NCBI GenBank assembly: GCA_002712765.1
Contig: PAUP01000029.1
Coordinates: forward strand, 1 to 36,139
Reading direction: 5' to 3'
Origin: Cytophagaceae bacterium
Lineage (GTDB): Bacteria > Bacteroidota > Bacteroidia > Flavobacteriales > Flavobacteriaceae
DNA length: 36,139 nt
Part shown: positions 7,227 to 15,624 of the stretch, in pieces
How positions within the stretch are numbered: the first letter of the stretch is position 1
Layout: each line of letters starts with the position of its first letter
The notes under the pieces: generated by a model
What the model saw: the letters and a program-made list of their open reading frames with translations, nothing else
Told to the model about the DNA's origin: nothing
The model's database searches: none
Translations under genes and position numbers: made by a program

Positions 7227-8840
7227 ATGCAAAAACGCCATTACAAAACGGTGCTCTATTTTATCAGTCTGGTAATCTTGTTGACTCTTATCATACAAGT
7301 TTATTGGAATTACAAGAATTACCAACAAGGCAAACAACAACTTATCAATGAGGTACAAATTAGCCTCGATCAGGCTGTAGACACCTATTATATCGATCTG
7401 GCTACAGACAATACCATTGGTTTTGCCATAAACCAATCTCCAAATTTCAAATTTTTACAATCTTATAAAGGGCTATCTACCGCAATTGATATTAATATTT
7501 CTGGCTGGTCGGGAGATTCTCTAAATATGCTCGAACACCCGTTAAAATCTTCTCACCAGATTAATGATAGCGCTGTTTTTGAAACTATGCGTTTTATCAT
7601 ACAAGACACAGCAGTCCGGCTTCCGCATGAAAAAAAAGAATTTTTAGATCCCAACGATCCTGGCGCTATAGGATCGGTACCGCTATTTGGAGGAGGGACA
7701 GCTATGATAGACACCTTGGTCACTCAACTTTCAATAAATGATTCGATCAAACGTGGCGCTGTCAAATGGTTTTTGGGAGATTCGACACAACGTGATAATG
7801 CCTTAGCGCAACTTACCTCTAGGGTCATTTTCTCCATTAGCTCAGATAGTCTAGCCCTAGACAAAATGAGTAATTTGGTAGCTCAAGAACTCTCCCGTAA
7901 GCAAATTGATGTCGATTATGGAATCGAGTTTGTAGACCCTAGTGGCCAAAAGCAATATTCTAATAAAAAAATTAGCGACACCGCTCCTTTGACCACAGCT
8001 TCTACCTCGGCCTATCTCCCTTCAAAAAGTAGGCTTACACTAGCTTTTACCAATGGCACTATGACCATATTAAAAAATAATCTCTTGGGTATTTTTCTCA
8101 GTTTTATATTGATGGCTGCCGTGGTAAGTAGCCTTTTGTATCTGTTGTATATCATCAAACAGCAAAAAGAACTGGCCGCTATTAAAAATGATTTTATCGG
8201 TAATATGACCCATGAATTTAAAACACCAATAGCAACCATAGGCGTTGCTTTGGAGAGCATTCAACACTTTAACACCAATAACGATCCTGAGAAAACCAAA
8301 AAGTATATTGATATGTCGTCGGCCCAAATAGCCAAACTCAATACTATGGTCGAAAAACTTTTAGAAACCGCCACACTAGATAAAGAGGCCTTAGCACTTC
8401 AAAAGGAGCCTCAAAATATTGTTTCTTTATTAGAAAGCATCAAACAAAAATACACCCAGACCTATCCCTCGCATCATATCTCATTATATACACCTCAAGC
8501 GTCTTGTATGCTAGCTATAGATGTATTTCATTTGGAAAATGCCCTAGACAATATCTTTGATAATGCCATAAAATATGGAGGAGATCGCATCGAGATATCA
8601 TTACACCCCAAAAAGGATAGCTGCCTGCTGGTCATTAAGGACAATGGTCATCAATTGACCAAAGCTCAAGCGACCAAAATTTTTGAAAAATTCTACCGTG
8701 TACCCCAAGGCAATACCCACGACGTTAAAGGGTTTGGCATTGGTCTATTTTACACCAAAACCATCATAGAAAAACACGGCGGTCAGATACTGTGTACTAC
8801 CGCTCCTACAACTTTTAATATCCACTTGCCCTATGTCTAA
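7227..8840 (+). CDS. sensor histidine kinase (two-component system)
   Basis: A 537-aa membrane kinase. The first membrane helix is at about 9-26, followed by an unrecognised periplasmic sensor region of about 250 residues, and a second helix at about 284-310. There is no HAMP domain: the second helix leads almost directly into HisKA. The phosphoacceptor is H329 in NDFIGNMTHEFKTP. The ATPase domain shows the N box (LDNIFDNAIKYGG, N442/N446), the DNG motif (D472), the F box (FEKFYRV) and G2 (GFGIGLFYTKTIIEKHGG). It resembles the RprX-like kinases common in Bacteroidetes. The start matches the -7 box 4 nt upstream, suggesting a leaderless mRNA. Its stop overlaps the response regulator start by 8 nt, so the two are translated together. 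Divergence from the GLPGLI operon suggests that it senses envelope state and controls that operon; the signal is unknown. Confidence 0.93.
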   Translation: MQKRHYKTVLYFISLVILLTLIIQVYWNYKNYQQGKQQLINEVQISLDQAVDTYYIDLATDNTIGFAINQSPNFKFLQSYKGLSTAIDINISGWSGDSLNMLEHPLKSSHQINDSAVFETMRFIIQDTAVRLPHEKKEFLDPNDPGAIGSVPLFGGGTAMIDTLVTQLSINDSIKRGAVKWFLGDSTQRDNALAQLTSRVIFSISSDSLALDKMSNLVAQELSRKQIDVDYGIEFVDPSGQKQYSNKKISDTAPLTTASTSAYLPSKSRLTLAFTNGTMTILKNNLLGIFLSFILMAAVVSSLLYLLYIIKQQKELAAIKNDFIGNMTHEFKTPIATIGVALESIQHFNTNNDPEKTKKYIDMSSAQIAKLNTMVEKLLETATLDKEALALQKEPQNIVSLLESIKQKYTQTYPSHHISLYTPQASCMLAIDVFHLENALDNIFDNAIKYGGDRIEISLHPKKDSCLLVIKDNGHQLTKAQATKIFEKFYRVPQGNTHDVKGFGIGLFYTKTIIEKHGGQILCTTAPTTFNIHLPYV

Positions 8841-9510
8841 AACACGTTTACTCCTTGCCGAAGATGAGCCAGCCTTGGGACAGATTGTTCAGGAGAGCCT
8901 AGAAACACGTGATTTTAAGGTGCATTTGTGTAGTAATGGCGAGCTGGCTTTAGACCACTTTACCAACAACGGTGCCGATCTGGTAATTCTAGATGTGATG
9001 ATGCCAAAACTCGACGGGTTTAGTGTGGCCAAGGCGATACGCCAAATCGATGATGCTGTGCCTATTATCTTTCTTACCGCCAAATCACAAACCGAAGACG
9101 TGGTCGAAGGCTTTAGTATTGGAGGGAATGATTATGTCAAAAAACCTTTTAGTATAGAAGAATTAATTGCGCGTATCAATAATTTACTCCATAGAAGCCT
9201 AGAACAAAAACATGCCAATCTTCTAACCATTGGCGGATATGCCTTTGACTTTCCAAAACAAGAGTTACGCTTTCGCGAAAGCGTTCAAAAGCTCACCCAC
9301 CGCGAGGCACATTTACTATTTCATCTTTGTAAAAATAAAAACCAGGTCTTGGACCGCTCATTTATCTTAAAAAAACTCTGGGGTGATGATGACTTTTTTA
9401 GTGGCCGCTCGATGGATGTTTTTATAAGTAAACTAAGAAAAAAACTCAAGGAAGATGAGCGCATTTCTATTGTCAATGTGCGTGGCTATGGTTACAAACT
9501 AATTTGTTAA
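8833..9510 (+). CDS. OmpR-family response regulator
   Basis: A 225-aa regulator with a receiver domain (1-120): acidic pair E10-D11, phosphoacceptor D54 in VILDVMMPKLDG, switch T82 and K104 in YVKKPF. A winged-helix DNA-binding domain follows at about 130-225 (LTHREAHLLFHL, then GRSMDVFISKLRKKL and VRGYGYKL). It is RprY-like and partner of the overlapping kinase gene. The repeated palindrome occurs in frame at 9267-9284, giving LRFRES at about 145-150, in the N-terminal strands of the winged-helix domain where extra residues can be accepted. The 10-bp direct repeats at 7151-7190 are its most plausible target, which would make the pair autoregulated and in control of the GLPGLI operon. That link is inference. 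Confidence 0.94.
   Translation: MSKTRLLLAEDEPALGQIVQESLETRDFKVHLCSNGELALDHFTNNGADLVILDVMMPKLDGFSVAKAIRQIDDAVPIIFLTAKSQTEDVVEGFSIGGNDYVKKPFSIEELIARINNLLHRSLEQKHANLLTIGGYAFDFPKQELRFRESVQKLTHREAHLLFHLCKNKNQVLDRSFILKKLWGDDDFFSGRSMDVFISKLRKKLKEDERISIVNVRGYGYKLIC
9267..9284. repeat. iterated palindrome, copy 2, 18 bp (in response regulator)
   Basis: ACGCTTTCGCGAAAGCGT, a perfect 18-bp palindrome and the longest copy in the window, inside the coding sequence. Confidence 0.85.
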
Positions 9511-9580
9511 ATCATTGCTCCAATGACCGTCTATGGGCAACAGGGTAAAAAGCGGCAAGTTTTTTGTACTTTGCCATGAC

Positions 9581-10366
9581 ATGAAGTCTCTCTTATTATT
9601 GCTGTGTTGGTGTATCTCGGTTGCGGTCTTTTCTCAAAAGGTAGCGGTAACTCCCCAAGAAGTAATAGCACTAGAGGCGGAGCGCTTTCTCGGGGTTGAC
9701 GACTACAACAGCCTCTATTATATAAAAGGCAATACCTTATTTAAAAAAGACGATAGGCAGCTGTATCAATTTGCAGCCTTACAGTTAGGGCCCATTGCGA
9801 CTGTTGACCTGATCAATCCTTTAAAAATCACATTGTATTACAAAGACGCCAATACGGTTTTGATTTTAGACAACACCCTTTCAGAGATTAAGCGACTCTC
9901 CTTTACCAATATTGAAAATTTTAGAAACGTTAGCCATACCACCACGGCCAACGATAGGCGTTTTTGGATTTTTAACACAGACACACAACAACTTGAAGTT
10001 TTTGATTACAATACTAAAAAGGTGATTCAGCAATCCTTGCCTATTGAAAAAGTACCACTAAGTGTAGCGAGTAACTTTAATTTTGTGTGGTTACTTATGG
10101 ATACCCAAATCCTCGCTTTAAATACCTATGGTAGTTTTTTACACAGTCTTGAACATCAGGGTATTTTAAGTCTAAGACAACACAACGGCAATCTTTTGGG
10201 ATGGGACGGGCAACATTTTTTTTATAAACCCGCAACCCAAGAGGCCTTTTTGCCTGTAGATCTTCCAAAAATACCCGTCAAACAGTTTTCGTTGAATAAT
10301 GAAATCCTGTATATTTACGACGGTCAAAAAGTCACCTCTTTTCGTCTCAAACCAGCTAAAAACTAA
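9581..10366 (+). CDS. secreted protein of unknown function
   Basis: A 261-aa product from ATG 9581, chosen because it begins a clear signal peptide (MKSLLLLLCWCISVAVFSQ). An in-frame ATG at 9533 would add 16 polar residues before it. The mature part is rich in short beta-strand-like segments with aromatic and Asp/Asn turns (for example LYYIKGNTLFKKDD and FWIFNTDTQQLEVFDYN), suggesting a beta-propeller-like fold, but no named domain was recognised. It lies 70 nt after the response regulator stop and 3 nt before the deoxynucleoside kinase gene, so it is probably co-transcribed with that gene. A near-consensus -7 sequence (TACTTTG) lies shortly upstream. No function is assigned. Confidence 0.75.
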   Translation: MKSLLLLLCWCISVAVFSQKVAVTPQEVIALEAERFLGVDDYNSLYYIKGNTLFKKDDRQLYQFAALQLGPIATVDLINPLKITLYYKDANTVLILDNTLSEIKRLSFTNIENFRNVSHTTTANDRRFWIFNTDTQQLEVFDYNTKKVIQQSLPIEKVPLSVASNFNFVWLLMDTQILALNTYGSFLHSLEHQGILSLRQHNGNLLGWDGQHFFYKPATQEAFLPVDLPKIPVKQFSLNNEILYIYDGQKVTSFRLKPAKN

Positions 10367-10369
10367 AAC

Positions 10370-10984
10370 ATGCACATTGCCATTGCCGGAAACATCGGGG
10401 CGGGTAAAACCACCTTGACGCGATTACTCGCCAAACATTTTAAATGGACACCCCAATACGAAGATGTGGTTGATAATCCGTATCTGGATGACTTTTACAA
10501 TGCAATGGAACGCTGGTCTTTTAACCTCCAAATTTACTTTCTAAACAGTAGATTTAGACAATTACTAGAAATAAGAAATAGCAAAAAAAGCATCATTCAA
10601 GATCGAACGATTTATGAAGACGCTTTTATTTTTGCCCCTAACCTGCATGCAATGGGATTGCTCACCAATAGGGATTACAATAATTATCGCTCGCTTTTTG
10701 ATTTGATGGAAAGTGTGGTTGACGCCCCAGATTTGATGATCTATTTGCGCAGTTCTATCCCTAATTTGGTCTCTCAAATTCACAAGCGCGGCCGCGAGTA
10801 TGAAAACTCTATCAGTATAGACTACCTCAGCAGGCTCAATGAGCGCTATGAAGCTTGGGTAACAGGATATGATAAGGGGAAATTATTAATTATCGATGTA
10901 GATCATATAAACTTTGTAGATAACCCAGAAGACTTAGGCGAGATCATTAATCGTATCGATGCCGAACTTAACGGCTTATTCTAA
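10370..10984 (+). CDS. deoxynucleoside kinase
   Basis: A 204-aa cytoplasmic kinase of the dNK family, which phosphorylates deoxynucleosides for salvage. The P-loop is GNIGAGKTT at 7-15, the DRT motif is D78-R79 in IIQDRTIYEDAF with E83, and the Arg-rich lid is HKRGREYE at 138-145. Length and motif order match bacterial deoxyadenosine/deoxyguanosine kinases; the exact base preference cannot be read from sequence. The gene starts 3 nt after the preceding stop. It belongs functionally with the nucleoside transporter at 22033 and thyA at 27519, though neither is in its operon. Confidence 0.9.
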   Translation: MHIAIAGNIGAGKTTLTRLLAKHFKWTPQYEDVVDNPYLDDFYNAMERWSFNLQIYFLNSRFRQLLEIRNSKKSIIQDRTIYEDAFIFAPNLHAMGLLTNRDYNNYRSLFDLMESVVDAPDLMIYLRSSIPNLVSQIHKRGREYENSISIDYLSRLNERYEAWVTGYDKGKLLIIDVDHINFVDNPEDLGEIINRIDAELNGLF

Positions 10985-11006
10985 GGGCAAACCACCATCT
11001 ACCTAC

Positions 11007-12014
11007 TTATTGAATCAGACCGATTGAACGCGCATGGGTTATGGCCATGCGACTTTCTTTGACCATAATGGCTGGTATACCGCTGTATTGACTTAAAACC
11101 TCTGATACCCGCGCCATTTTCTTTTTGTGTTTGACACTGCGTAAGTATACTGCCAAGATTTGCTCGGGATATTGCTGGGCCACCTCTAGATAAATATCGA
11201 CATCGTGCTCACCACTATCGCCAATAAGGACAAATTTTAAATGAGGATAGGTTTTGAGAATATTTCTAATCTCTCGCTGTTTGTGTGGTTTTTCTGGTTT
11301 TGGTGTCTTGTCAAAGGGGCCTCTAAAATCTCTTAGTAAGATAGGGCCCTTAGGAAAACCAGCTTTTCTGATAAAATGTTCTAGATATTTGTATAAATTC
11401 CATGGGCTATTACTTACATAAAACATAGGATTTGCAGCATTCCCAGATTTGCCAAGGTGCAACTTTTGATAAAATGCTGGGGCACCCGAAAGCGAGGTCC
11501 TTTGATGTACCGATTTAAAGGCTGTATTAACAATGACCCGCCATTTTAGTCTAGAAGCTACACCAGTATGCAAGATGGTATCATCAATATCACTAATGAC
11601 CCCATACTCTGCCGTTGCTGGTGGTATGAGCATCTGAGCAGGAAATTCGTTGTTAGATAGCACCTCAACAGAAGATGCTACATCATCAAAGCTAACAGAC
11701 AATTGCACCCAGCCTTCGCTATTTATTAGCGCTGCCAATCCGTCGACCTTTTTGTCAATTTTAAAATAGCCTTCGGCATCGGTGGTGGTCGAGAAGGTGC
11801 GATCGTCGGGGAGGCTAATCTTTAATTTGGTATGGCGCAACTCATCTGTTGCAAACTGCTTATAGGCATTTTTTACCGCTGCCAATATACCGCGCTTTTC
11901 GAGATCGACACCCTCATGTTCTAGGGCGCGCCCTAATGCATATAAGTGATTGTGAGTACCATAAGACTGGTAGCCGTCAATTTCGATTGGGTCATTAGAA
12001 GAAAAAAATGTCAT
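11007..12014 (-). CDS. App1-like phosphatase (DUF2183 family)
   Basis: A 335-aa protein whose C-terminal half matches the App1/DUF2183 catalytic domain of the HAD fold. The nucleophile motif DIDDT is at 142-146 (SDIDDTILHTGV), followed by YVSNSPWN at 199-206 and GDSGEHDVDIY at 265-275. Yeast App1 is a phosphatidate phosphatase; bacterial substrates are not established. The N-terminal third (IEIDGYQSYGTHNHLYALGR) is the beta-rich region typical of the family. No signal peptide is seen, so it is probably cytoplasmic. It converges with the deoxynucleoside kinase gene, 22 nt apart, with no obvious terminator between them. Confidence 0.85.
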   Translation of the reverse strand: MTFFSSNDPIEIDGYQSYGTHNHLYALGRALEHEGVDLEKRGILAAVKNAYKQFATDELRHTKLKISLPDDRTFSTTTDAEGYFKIDKKVDGLAALINSEGWVQLSVSFDDVASSVEVLSNNEFPAQMLIPPATAEYGVISDIDDTILHTGVASRLKWRVIVNTAFKSVHQRTSLSGAPAFYQKLHLGKSGNAANPMFYVSNSPWNLYKYLEHFIRKAGFPKGPILLRDFRGPFDKTPKPEKPHKQREIRNILKTYPHLKFVLIGDSGEHDVDIYLEVAQQYPEQILAVYLRSVKHKKKMARVSEVLSQYSGIPAIMVKESRMAITHARSIGLIQ

Positions 12015-12104
12015 AGATATGTTCTTTTCACATGCTGCTATGGCTACAATATAGTGTGCAAGTCAATGTTTTAAGATCGATATTGCATTCTATATAGACC
12101 CAAA

Positions 12105-12134
12105 AAAAACGCCTGTACAGATACAGGCGTTTTT
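12105..12134 (-). terminator. terminator of hppA
   Basis: AAAACGCCTGTA (12106-12117) pairs perfectly with TACAGGCGTTTT (12122-12133) around a 4-nt loop. On the minus strand it is followed by a long T run and stands 25 nt after the hppA stop. T residues also follow on the plus strand, so it could work in both directions. Confidence 0.92.
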
Positions 12135-12158
12135 ATCTATTTCTAAAAGAGGTCTAAA

Positions 12159-14654
12159 TTACTTACCCTCTTCTACTTCTTCTACTTCAATGACCACTTT
12201 GGTCTTGTCGCTAGCACTTTTCACTTCGACATTTTGAAGCGCCTCTACCTGGGCTTTCACTTCTTCGGACGTGCCTTCTATCACTTTCGTATCCACTTTG
12301 GTTTCACCATTTTTGGTCGTGGTTGTGGTCACTACAGCTTTGGCATCCTCTCCCTGGGTTGCACTCATTTTAACCTCAACCTGTTTTTCAACATTCATGG
12401 CGATCTCAGGTGTCTCAACTATATTCAAAACCGTTTTGGTACCATCATCGGCTATAAAGACGGCTTCTTTTACTTGATTGGTGACAACTCCTTCTTCAGA
12501 ATGTCCTCCCAATATTGGGGCGATTACCAGTCCAACCAAGCACGTTAGCTTAATCAAGATATTCATAGAAGGTCCTGAAGTATCCTTAAATGGATCTCCA
12601 ACGGTATCTCCAGTTACTGCAGCTTTGTGAGCATCAGAGCCTTTATAGGTCATCTCGCCGTCTATCATAACACCTGCCTCAAAAGATTTTTTGGCATTGT
12701 CCCAGGCACCACCAGCATTATTCTGGAAAATAGCCCACATTACCCCACTGACACAAACTCCAGCCATATAGCCTCCTAAAGGCTCGGCACCAAAGAGTAA
12801 GCCAATAATAATTGGAGTGATAATGGTTATAAGTCCTGGCAATATCATTTCTTTAAGTGCTGCCTTAGTCGAAATATCGACACATTTGGCATACTCTGGT
12901 GTGCCAGTACCTTCCATTATACCAGGAATCTCTCTAAACTGACGACGTACTTCTTGAACCATTTCCATGGCTGCCTTACCTACAGATTTCATAGCCAATG
13001 CCGAAAATACTACAGGTATCATACCTCCTACAAACAACATCGCCAATACATCGGCTTTAAATATATTGATCCCGTCAATACCGGTAAAAGTGACATAGGC
13101 GGCAAATAGCGCAAGCGCTGTTAAGGCCGCAGAGGCAATAGCAAAGCCCTTACCTACAGCAGCAGTTGTGTTTCCTACAGAGTCAAGAATATCTGTACGC
13201 TCGCGCACATGATCTTCTAGCTCACTCATCTCGGCTACACCACCTGCATTATCTGCAATAGGCCCAAAGGCATCAATAGCCAATTGCATAGCGGTTGTTG
13301 CCATCATAGCAGAGGCTGCAAGTGCCACACCGTAAAAACCTGCTAATTCATAAGAACCATAAATTGCTGCTGCAAATAGCAATACAGAAGCAAAGGTAGA
13401 CTTCATACCAACAGCGAGACCCGCTATGATATTGGTCGCAGCACCGGTAGATGAGTTTTGTACGATATCCATTACTGGTTTTTTACCCAGACTGGTATAA
13501 TATGCCGTTACAATAGAAATCAAGGCACCTACGGCCAGTCCTATTACTGCTGCATAAAAGACATTCATCGAAGAGATTTCTTTATATCCTTCTCCAAAAA
13601 AGCTCAATTGCATGGTTTCGGGAAGCATCCATTTGATCAAAAAGAAACTGGCAATCAGGGTCAACCCAATAGCCACCCAATTTCCTAAATCAAGAGCAGC
13701 TTGTACTTTGCTTTCTTTGGCTTCATTGTTTTTAACACCTACTAAAAAGGTACCAATAATCGAAGCCAAAATCCCTACCCCAGCAATCACTATAGGCAAT
13801 AAAATAGGTCCCATATTGTTAAAGGCATCGGTATACTGAGTGCCATTGGCAAGCGAAATATCTCTGATGACATAATTTCCTAATACCATAGCTGCAAGTA
13901 CGGTTGCGACATAAGAACCAAATAAATCGGCTCCCATCCCGGCTACATCTCCTACATTATCTCCTACGTTATCGGCTATGGTTGCAGGATTACGAGGATC
14001 ATCTTCTGGAATCCCAGCTTCTACCTTTCCTACCAAGTCTGCTCCAACATCGGCTGCTTTGGTGTATATCCCGCCGCCAACACGGGCAAATAGGGCAATA
14101 CTTTCGGCGCCAAGAGAGAACCCAGCAAGAGCCTCTAGGACGATGGTCATATTTCTATAAAAAGAACCTTCCTCGCCCATAAATTGACCCGTAAAGAATA
14201 AAAAGATTAAACTCAAACCCAGTACAGCCAGTCCAGCTACACCAAGCCCCATCACGGTTCCTCCCCCAAAAGACACCTTTAAGGCTTGTGGTAATGAGGT
14301 TTTTGCCGCTTCGGCAGTACGCGCGTTGGCATCGGTTGCAATACGCATCCCAATATTTCCCGCAAGGGCAGAAAAGAAAGCACCCAGAATAAATGCTGGA
14401 ACGATCATAATACTGGTAGTGTCTACGATCTGAGAAATTCCAAATAAGGCCGCAGAGGCAATAAGTACAAAAATGAGCAAAAGTCTATATTCGGCGGCTA
14501 GAAAGGCAAGTGCACCTTCTTTAATGGCCTTAGATATTTCTTGCATTCTGGCATTTCCAGGAGATTGTTTCTTTACCCATGCCATTTTTACAAACATGAA
14601 AAGAAGACCCAATACGGATAGTGCCACAGGCACCCAAATAATATTTTTTTCCAT
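12159..14654 (-). CDS. hppA: membrane-bound ion-translocating pyrophosphatase, K+-dependent type, with C-terminal extension
   Basis: An 831-aa inner-membrane enzyme that couples pyrophosphate hydrolysis to H+ and/or Na+ export. About 16 membrane helices are visible. Catalytic motifs are [20 protein letters not shown] (218-237) with the following [11 protein letters not shown], and [15 protein letters not shown] (682-696). [10 protein letters not shown] at 494-503 has Ala where K+-independent enzymes have Lys, so it should be K+-dependent; whether Na+ or H+ is pumped cannot be settled here. The membrane domain ends near ILGGHS (about 714-719). About 114 further residues follow, rich in Val, Thr, Lys and Glu and without membrane helices, which the usual 670-770-aa enzymes lack. 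By the known topology this tail should face the periplasm. It lies directly after ppa in the same direction. Confidence 0.95.
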   Translation of the reverse strand: MEKNIIWVPVALSVLGLLFMFVKMAWVKKQSPGNARMQEISKAIKEGALAFLAAEYRLLLIFVLIASAALFGISQIVDTTSIMIVPAFILGAFFSALAGNIGMRIATDANARTAEAAKTSLPQALKVSFGGGTVMGLGVAGLAVLGLSLIFLFFTGQFMGEEGSFYRNMTIVLEALAGFSLGAESIALFARVGGGIYTKAADVGADLVGKVEAGIPEDDPRNPATIADNVGDNVGDVAGMGADLFGSYVATVLAAMVLGNYVIRDISLANGTQYTDAFNNMGPILLPIVIAGVGILASIIGTFLVGVKNNEAKESKVQAALDLGNWVAIGLTLIASFFLIKWMLPETMQLSFFGEGYKEISSMNVFYAAVIGLAVGALISIVTAYYTSLGKKPVMDIVQNSSTGAATNIIAGLAVGMKSTFASVLLFAAAIYGSYELAGFYGVALAASAMMATTAMQLAIDAFGPIADNAGGVAEMSELEDHVRERTDILDSVGNTTAAVGKGFAIASAALTALALFAAYVTFTGIDGINIFKADVLAMLFVGGMIPVVFSALAMKSVGKAAMEMVQEVRRQFREIPGIMEGTGTPEYAKCVDISTKAALKEMILPGLITIITPIIIGLLFGAEPLGGYMAGVCVSGVMWAIFQNNAGGAWDNAKKSFEAGVMIDGEMTYKGSDAHKAAVTGDTVGDPFKDTSGPSMNILIKLTCLVGLVIAPILGGHSEEGVVTNQVKEAVFIADDGTKTVLNIVETPEIAMNVEKQVEVKMSATQGEDAKAVVTTTTTKNGETKVDTKVIEGTSEEVKAQVEALQNVEVKSASDKTKVVIEVEEVEEGK

Positions 14655-14705
14655 TCGGTTTTGAGGTTAAATTAAAGTCAGGCTAAAGTAACAAAATCAA
14701 AGCGA

Positions 14706-14823
14706 ACAAAAAAAGCCCCAATCTGGTAGACTGCGGCTGAGGGCTAACTCATTTATATCGTGAAAATTAAGGGGCGGCAACGATACCAACATGGCTTGTA
14801 AATCCAGGCTGTGTCAGTCTACC
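14706..14823 (-). other. structured region between ppa and hppA (3' element, attenuator or small RNA)
   Basis: Read on the minus strand, GGTAGACTG (14823-14815) is perfectly complementary to CAGTCTACC (14733-14725). The segment ends in a GC stem, AGCCCT (14745-14740) with GGGGCT (14719-14714), followed by seven T residues (14714-14708). The final GGGGC could alternatively pair with GCCCC at 14775-14771. It can be read as the ppa terminator with a folded 3' UTR, or as a leader that attenuates hppA. A 32-codon ORF also fits inside (ATG near 14793). It matches no RNA family I recognise. Confidence 0.45.
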
Positions 14824-14831
14824 TACTCCTC

Positions 14832-15359
14832 TCAGTATATACTTACTTCACTTCTTGGAACGTCACTTTCCTGATACCTTTCGATACATTTGGCAACGAT
14901 GTCTTTGGCTTCTTCTACATTACCCCATCCACCAACGTCAACTTTCTTCTCTTCAAGGTCTTTATACACCTGAAAAAAGTGCTCAATCTCCTTGATCAAA
15001 TGCTGGTTTAATTCTGGAAGATCATTCACTCTGCTGGCTATAGGATCACTAATGGGAACACAAATCACTTTCTCGTCTGGACCTTTTTCATCGGCCATGT
15101 GAAATACACCAATAGGTTTCACCTCTATAACACACCCTGGAAAAGTAGGCTCTGTTACCAATACCAATACATCCAAAGGATCACCATCAAGAGCCAATGT
15201 TTCTGGCATAAAACCGTAATCTGCTGGGTACATCATTGACGAAAAGATCATACGATCATATCGAATCTTTTTTAACTCAAAATCGTACTCGTATTTGTTT
15301 CGGCTTCCTTTCGGAATCTCGATTAATACATCAAATGTTTTTACTTTATCTGCTGTCAT
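14832..15359 (-). CDS. ppa: soluble inorganic pyrophosphatase, family I
   Basis: A cytoplasmic Mg2+-dependent enzyme that splits pyrophosphate. ATG 15359 gives a 175-aa product starting MTADKVKTFDVLIEIPKGSR, the usual family length and N-terminus; an in-frame ATG at 15392 would add 11 atypical residues. Signatures are EIPKGSRNKYEYD, YPADYGFMPETLALDGDPLD with the metal-binding Asp residues of DGDPLDVLVL, and the C-terminal half VGGWGNVEEAKDIV typical of this branch. Having soluble and membrane pyrophosphatases in tandem on one strand allows rapid removal of pyrophosphate as well as energy recovery from it. A consensus promoter at 15572-15603 implies an mRNA leader of about 205 nt. Confidence 0.95.
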   Translation of the reverse strand: MTADKVKTFDVLIEIPKGSRNKYEYDFELKKIRYDRMIFSSMMYPADYGFMPETLALDGDPLDVLVLVTEPTFPGCVIEVKPIGVFHMADEKGPDEKVICVPISDPIASRVNDLPELNQHLIKEIEHFFQVYKDLEEKKVDVGGWGNVEEAKDIVAKCIERYQESDVPRSEVSIY

Positions 15360-15398
15360 ACTATTATCGCGCCGTCTGTAAAAGATCGGCATTTATAA

Positions 15399-15418
15399 AG
15401 ACCTTAATATCAAGGTCT
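15399..15418 (-). other. hairpin in the ppa leader
   Basis: AGACCTT (15399-15405) and AAGGTCT (15412-15418) form a perfect 7-bp stem with a 6-nt loop, 40 nt upstream of the ppa start. No long T run follows on the minus strand. Two short ORFs overlap it (15410-15469, 19 codons; 15364-15429, 21 codons, ending 4 nt before the ppa ATG). Their coding status is uncertain. Confidence 0.4.
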
Positions 15419-15490
15419 GTTGAACTCATTTTTAAAGGCCTCAGCTATGATTTTTTTGACAAAATCCATACCGTTACGGCTGCTGGGTAC

Positions 15491-15504
15491 GCTTTCGCGA
15501 AAGC
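15491..15504. repeat. iterated palindrome, copy 3 (in ppa leader)
   Basis: Exact GCTTTCGCGAAAGC in the non-coding stretch between the ppa promoter and ppa. Confidence 0.85.
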
Positions 15505-15571
15505 AAATAATAACACATTGAATAACAACTACTTATGCGGATATACCAACATATTATTCGCTAACGGGCTG

Positions 15572-15603
15572 CAAAAATACGGTGTATTACCCATACCACC
15601 AAA
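15572..15603 (-). promoter_or_regulatory. ppa promoter
   Basis: On the minus strand, TTTG (15603-15600) and TATTTTTG (15579-15572) with a 20-bp spacer match the -33/-7 consensus. The start site would be near 15565, just after the DUF5686 gene ends. Confidence 0.7.
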
Positions 15604-15624
15604 AATTCCTAGGTTAAGTTTAGG

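Noticed and set aside
12234-12548. 104-codon plus-strand ORF opposite the hppA tail
   Set aside because: Its His/Phe/Gly-rich composition arises from reading the repetitive tail codons in reverse. The tail frame itself continues the hppA reading frame to a stop followed by a terminator.
14793-14823. tRNA or 5S-like RNA in the ppa-hppA spacer
   Set aside because: The paired arms suggested a small RNA gene, but no anticodon or T-arm signature, CCA end or 5S consensus is present.
15360-15392. Upstream ATG of ppa at 15392
   Set aside because: It adds a short Arg-rich stretch not seen in family I pyrophosphatases; ATG 15359 gives the canonical N-terminus.
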